From an uncultured bacterium (GTDB lineage Bacteria > Armatimonadota > Hebobacteria > CAIYQO01), in contig CAIYQO010000194.1 of NCBI GenBank assembly GCA_903928345.1, positions 62,001-126,000 on the forward strand: DNA of 64,000 nt, given 5' to 3'. Positions 63,520 through 64,000 of this stretch are shown here, in pieces; the first letter of the stretch is position 1; each line of letters opens with the position of its first letter. The position numbers and the translations under genes are program-made. A model generated the notes under the pieces. It saw only the letters and a list, made by a program, of their open reading frames with translations. It was not told the origin of the DNA and did no database searches.

Positions 63520-64000
63520 ATGCGCTTTTTCGCTCTGATCTTTTTGCTGCTGTGCGCCGGGGTGGCGTGGGGCACGGTGGCGTTGCCGCCGGTGTTCGGG
63601 GACAACGCGGTACTGCAGGCGGGGATGCCGGTGCCGGTGTGGGGCACGGCGGGGCCGGGCGAGGCGGTGACGGTGGCCATCGACGGGCAGACGGTCGCCG
63701 TGAAGGCCGACGCCGCGGGATGCTGGCGCGCGGTGCTGCACAAGCATGCCGCCGGCGGGCCGTTCACCCTCACCGCGACGGGGGCGAAGAACGCCGTCAC
63801 GGCGGCGAACGTCCTCTTCGGCGAGGTGTGGTTCTGCTCCGGGCAGTCCAACATGCAGTTCACCCTCGACCGCGCCGACAACGGCAAGGAGGCCGCGGCG
63901 ACCGCCGACTTCCCCACCATGCGCATGTTCACCGGCAACGCCCAGGTGGCCTACACGCCGCAGACGACCATCAAAGGCAGTTGGGTCGTGTGCACGCCGG
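63520..64000 (+). CDS. Sialate O-acetylesterase-like protein (3' end outside window)
   Basis: The first 160 residues are visible. They are a signal peptide (MRFFALIFLLLCAGVAWG), a beta domain (DNAVLQAGMPVPVWGTAGPG) and the SGNH-type block GEVWFCSGQSNMQF with the catalytic Ser in SGQSNM. This is the standard start of bacterial sialate-9-O-acetylesterase-like (SASA) enzymes, which deacetylate exported or host glycans. GGAGG lies upstream of the ATG. The gene is cut by the window end with the frame open. Confidence 0.9.
   Translation, partial: MRFFALIFLLLCAGVAWGTVALPPVFGDNAVLQAGMPVPVWGTAGPGEAVTVAIDGQTVAVKADAAGCWRAVLHKHAAGGPFTLTATGAKNAVTAANVLFGEVWFCSGQSNMQFTLDRADNGKEAAATADFPTMRMFTGNAQVAYTPQTTIKGSWVVCTP

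Overview
The window is a high-GC bacterial chromosome fragment with 44 recognisable protein genes and no rRNA, tRNA, CRISPR array, phage or transposase that I can see. Three exported proteins start with a prepilin N-terminus running into '[14 protein letters not shown]' and carry the H-X9-DG processing motif. Together with the many secreted carbohydrate-active and beta-rich proteins, this points to the Armatimonadota or a close relative of the Planctomycetes side of the tree. That is an inference from family knowledge, not a placement.

Left part (1-23 kb, + strand): the 3' part of a giant surface-type gene (over 5,045 residues of Ig-like and fibronectin type III domains), then hisS-aspS-rnc, a phosphate-transport pair (DUF47/PhoU-like plus a PiT permease with a RING-like N-terminus), a CheY-like receiver, tatD and a HIT hydrolase.

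Middle (23-43.6 kb, - strand): a Cys-rich unknown, a secreted glycosidase-like protein, a response regulator/histidine kinase pair downstream of holB, two prepilin-like exoproteins, PBP2, an SRPBCC protein, a PHP phosphatase, a ketosynthase/chain-length-factor-like pair, a CE15-like esterase, an unknown, a TIM-barrel-like oxidoreductase relative, a GH65 enzyme and a small membrane protein. One + strand gene, for a 75-residue exported protein, lies inside this stretch.

Right part (43.7-64 kb, mostly +): cyclodeaminase-folD (one-carbon metabolism), an ankyrin protein, a small exported protein, a GH16 enzyme, lipoprotein-rplI-dnaB, serA, a 1,282-residue beta-helix/beta-propeller protein, a third prepilin-like protein, hicAB, a DUF58-transglutaminase-MoxR operon, and the start of a sialate O-acetylesterase-like gene cut by the window end.

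The least explained signal lies between genes. Seven loci carry 120-290 nt sequences that fold back on themselves almost end to end, or single arms of such sequences. They fall into a few sequence families and nearly all begin or end within about 20 nt of a stop codon. No protein gene is inside them. They look like non-autonomous, MITE/REP-like long-hairpin elements used as 3' UTR structures. A second theme is leaderless starts: at several genes a good -10 box lies only 5-7 nt before the start codon and no Shine-Dalgarno sequence is present.
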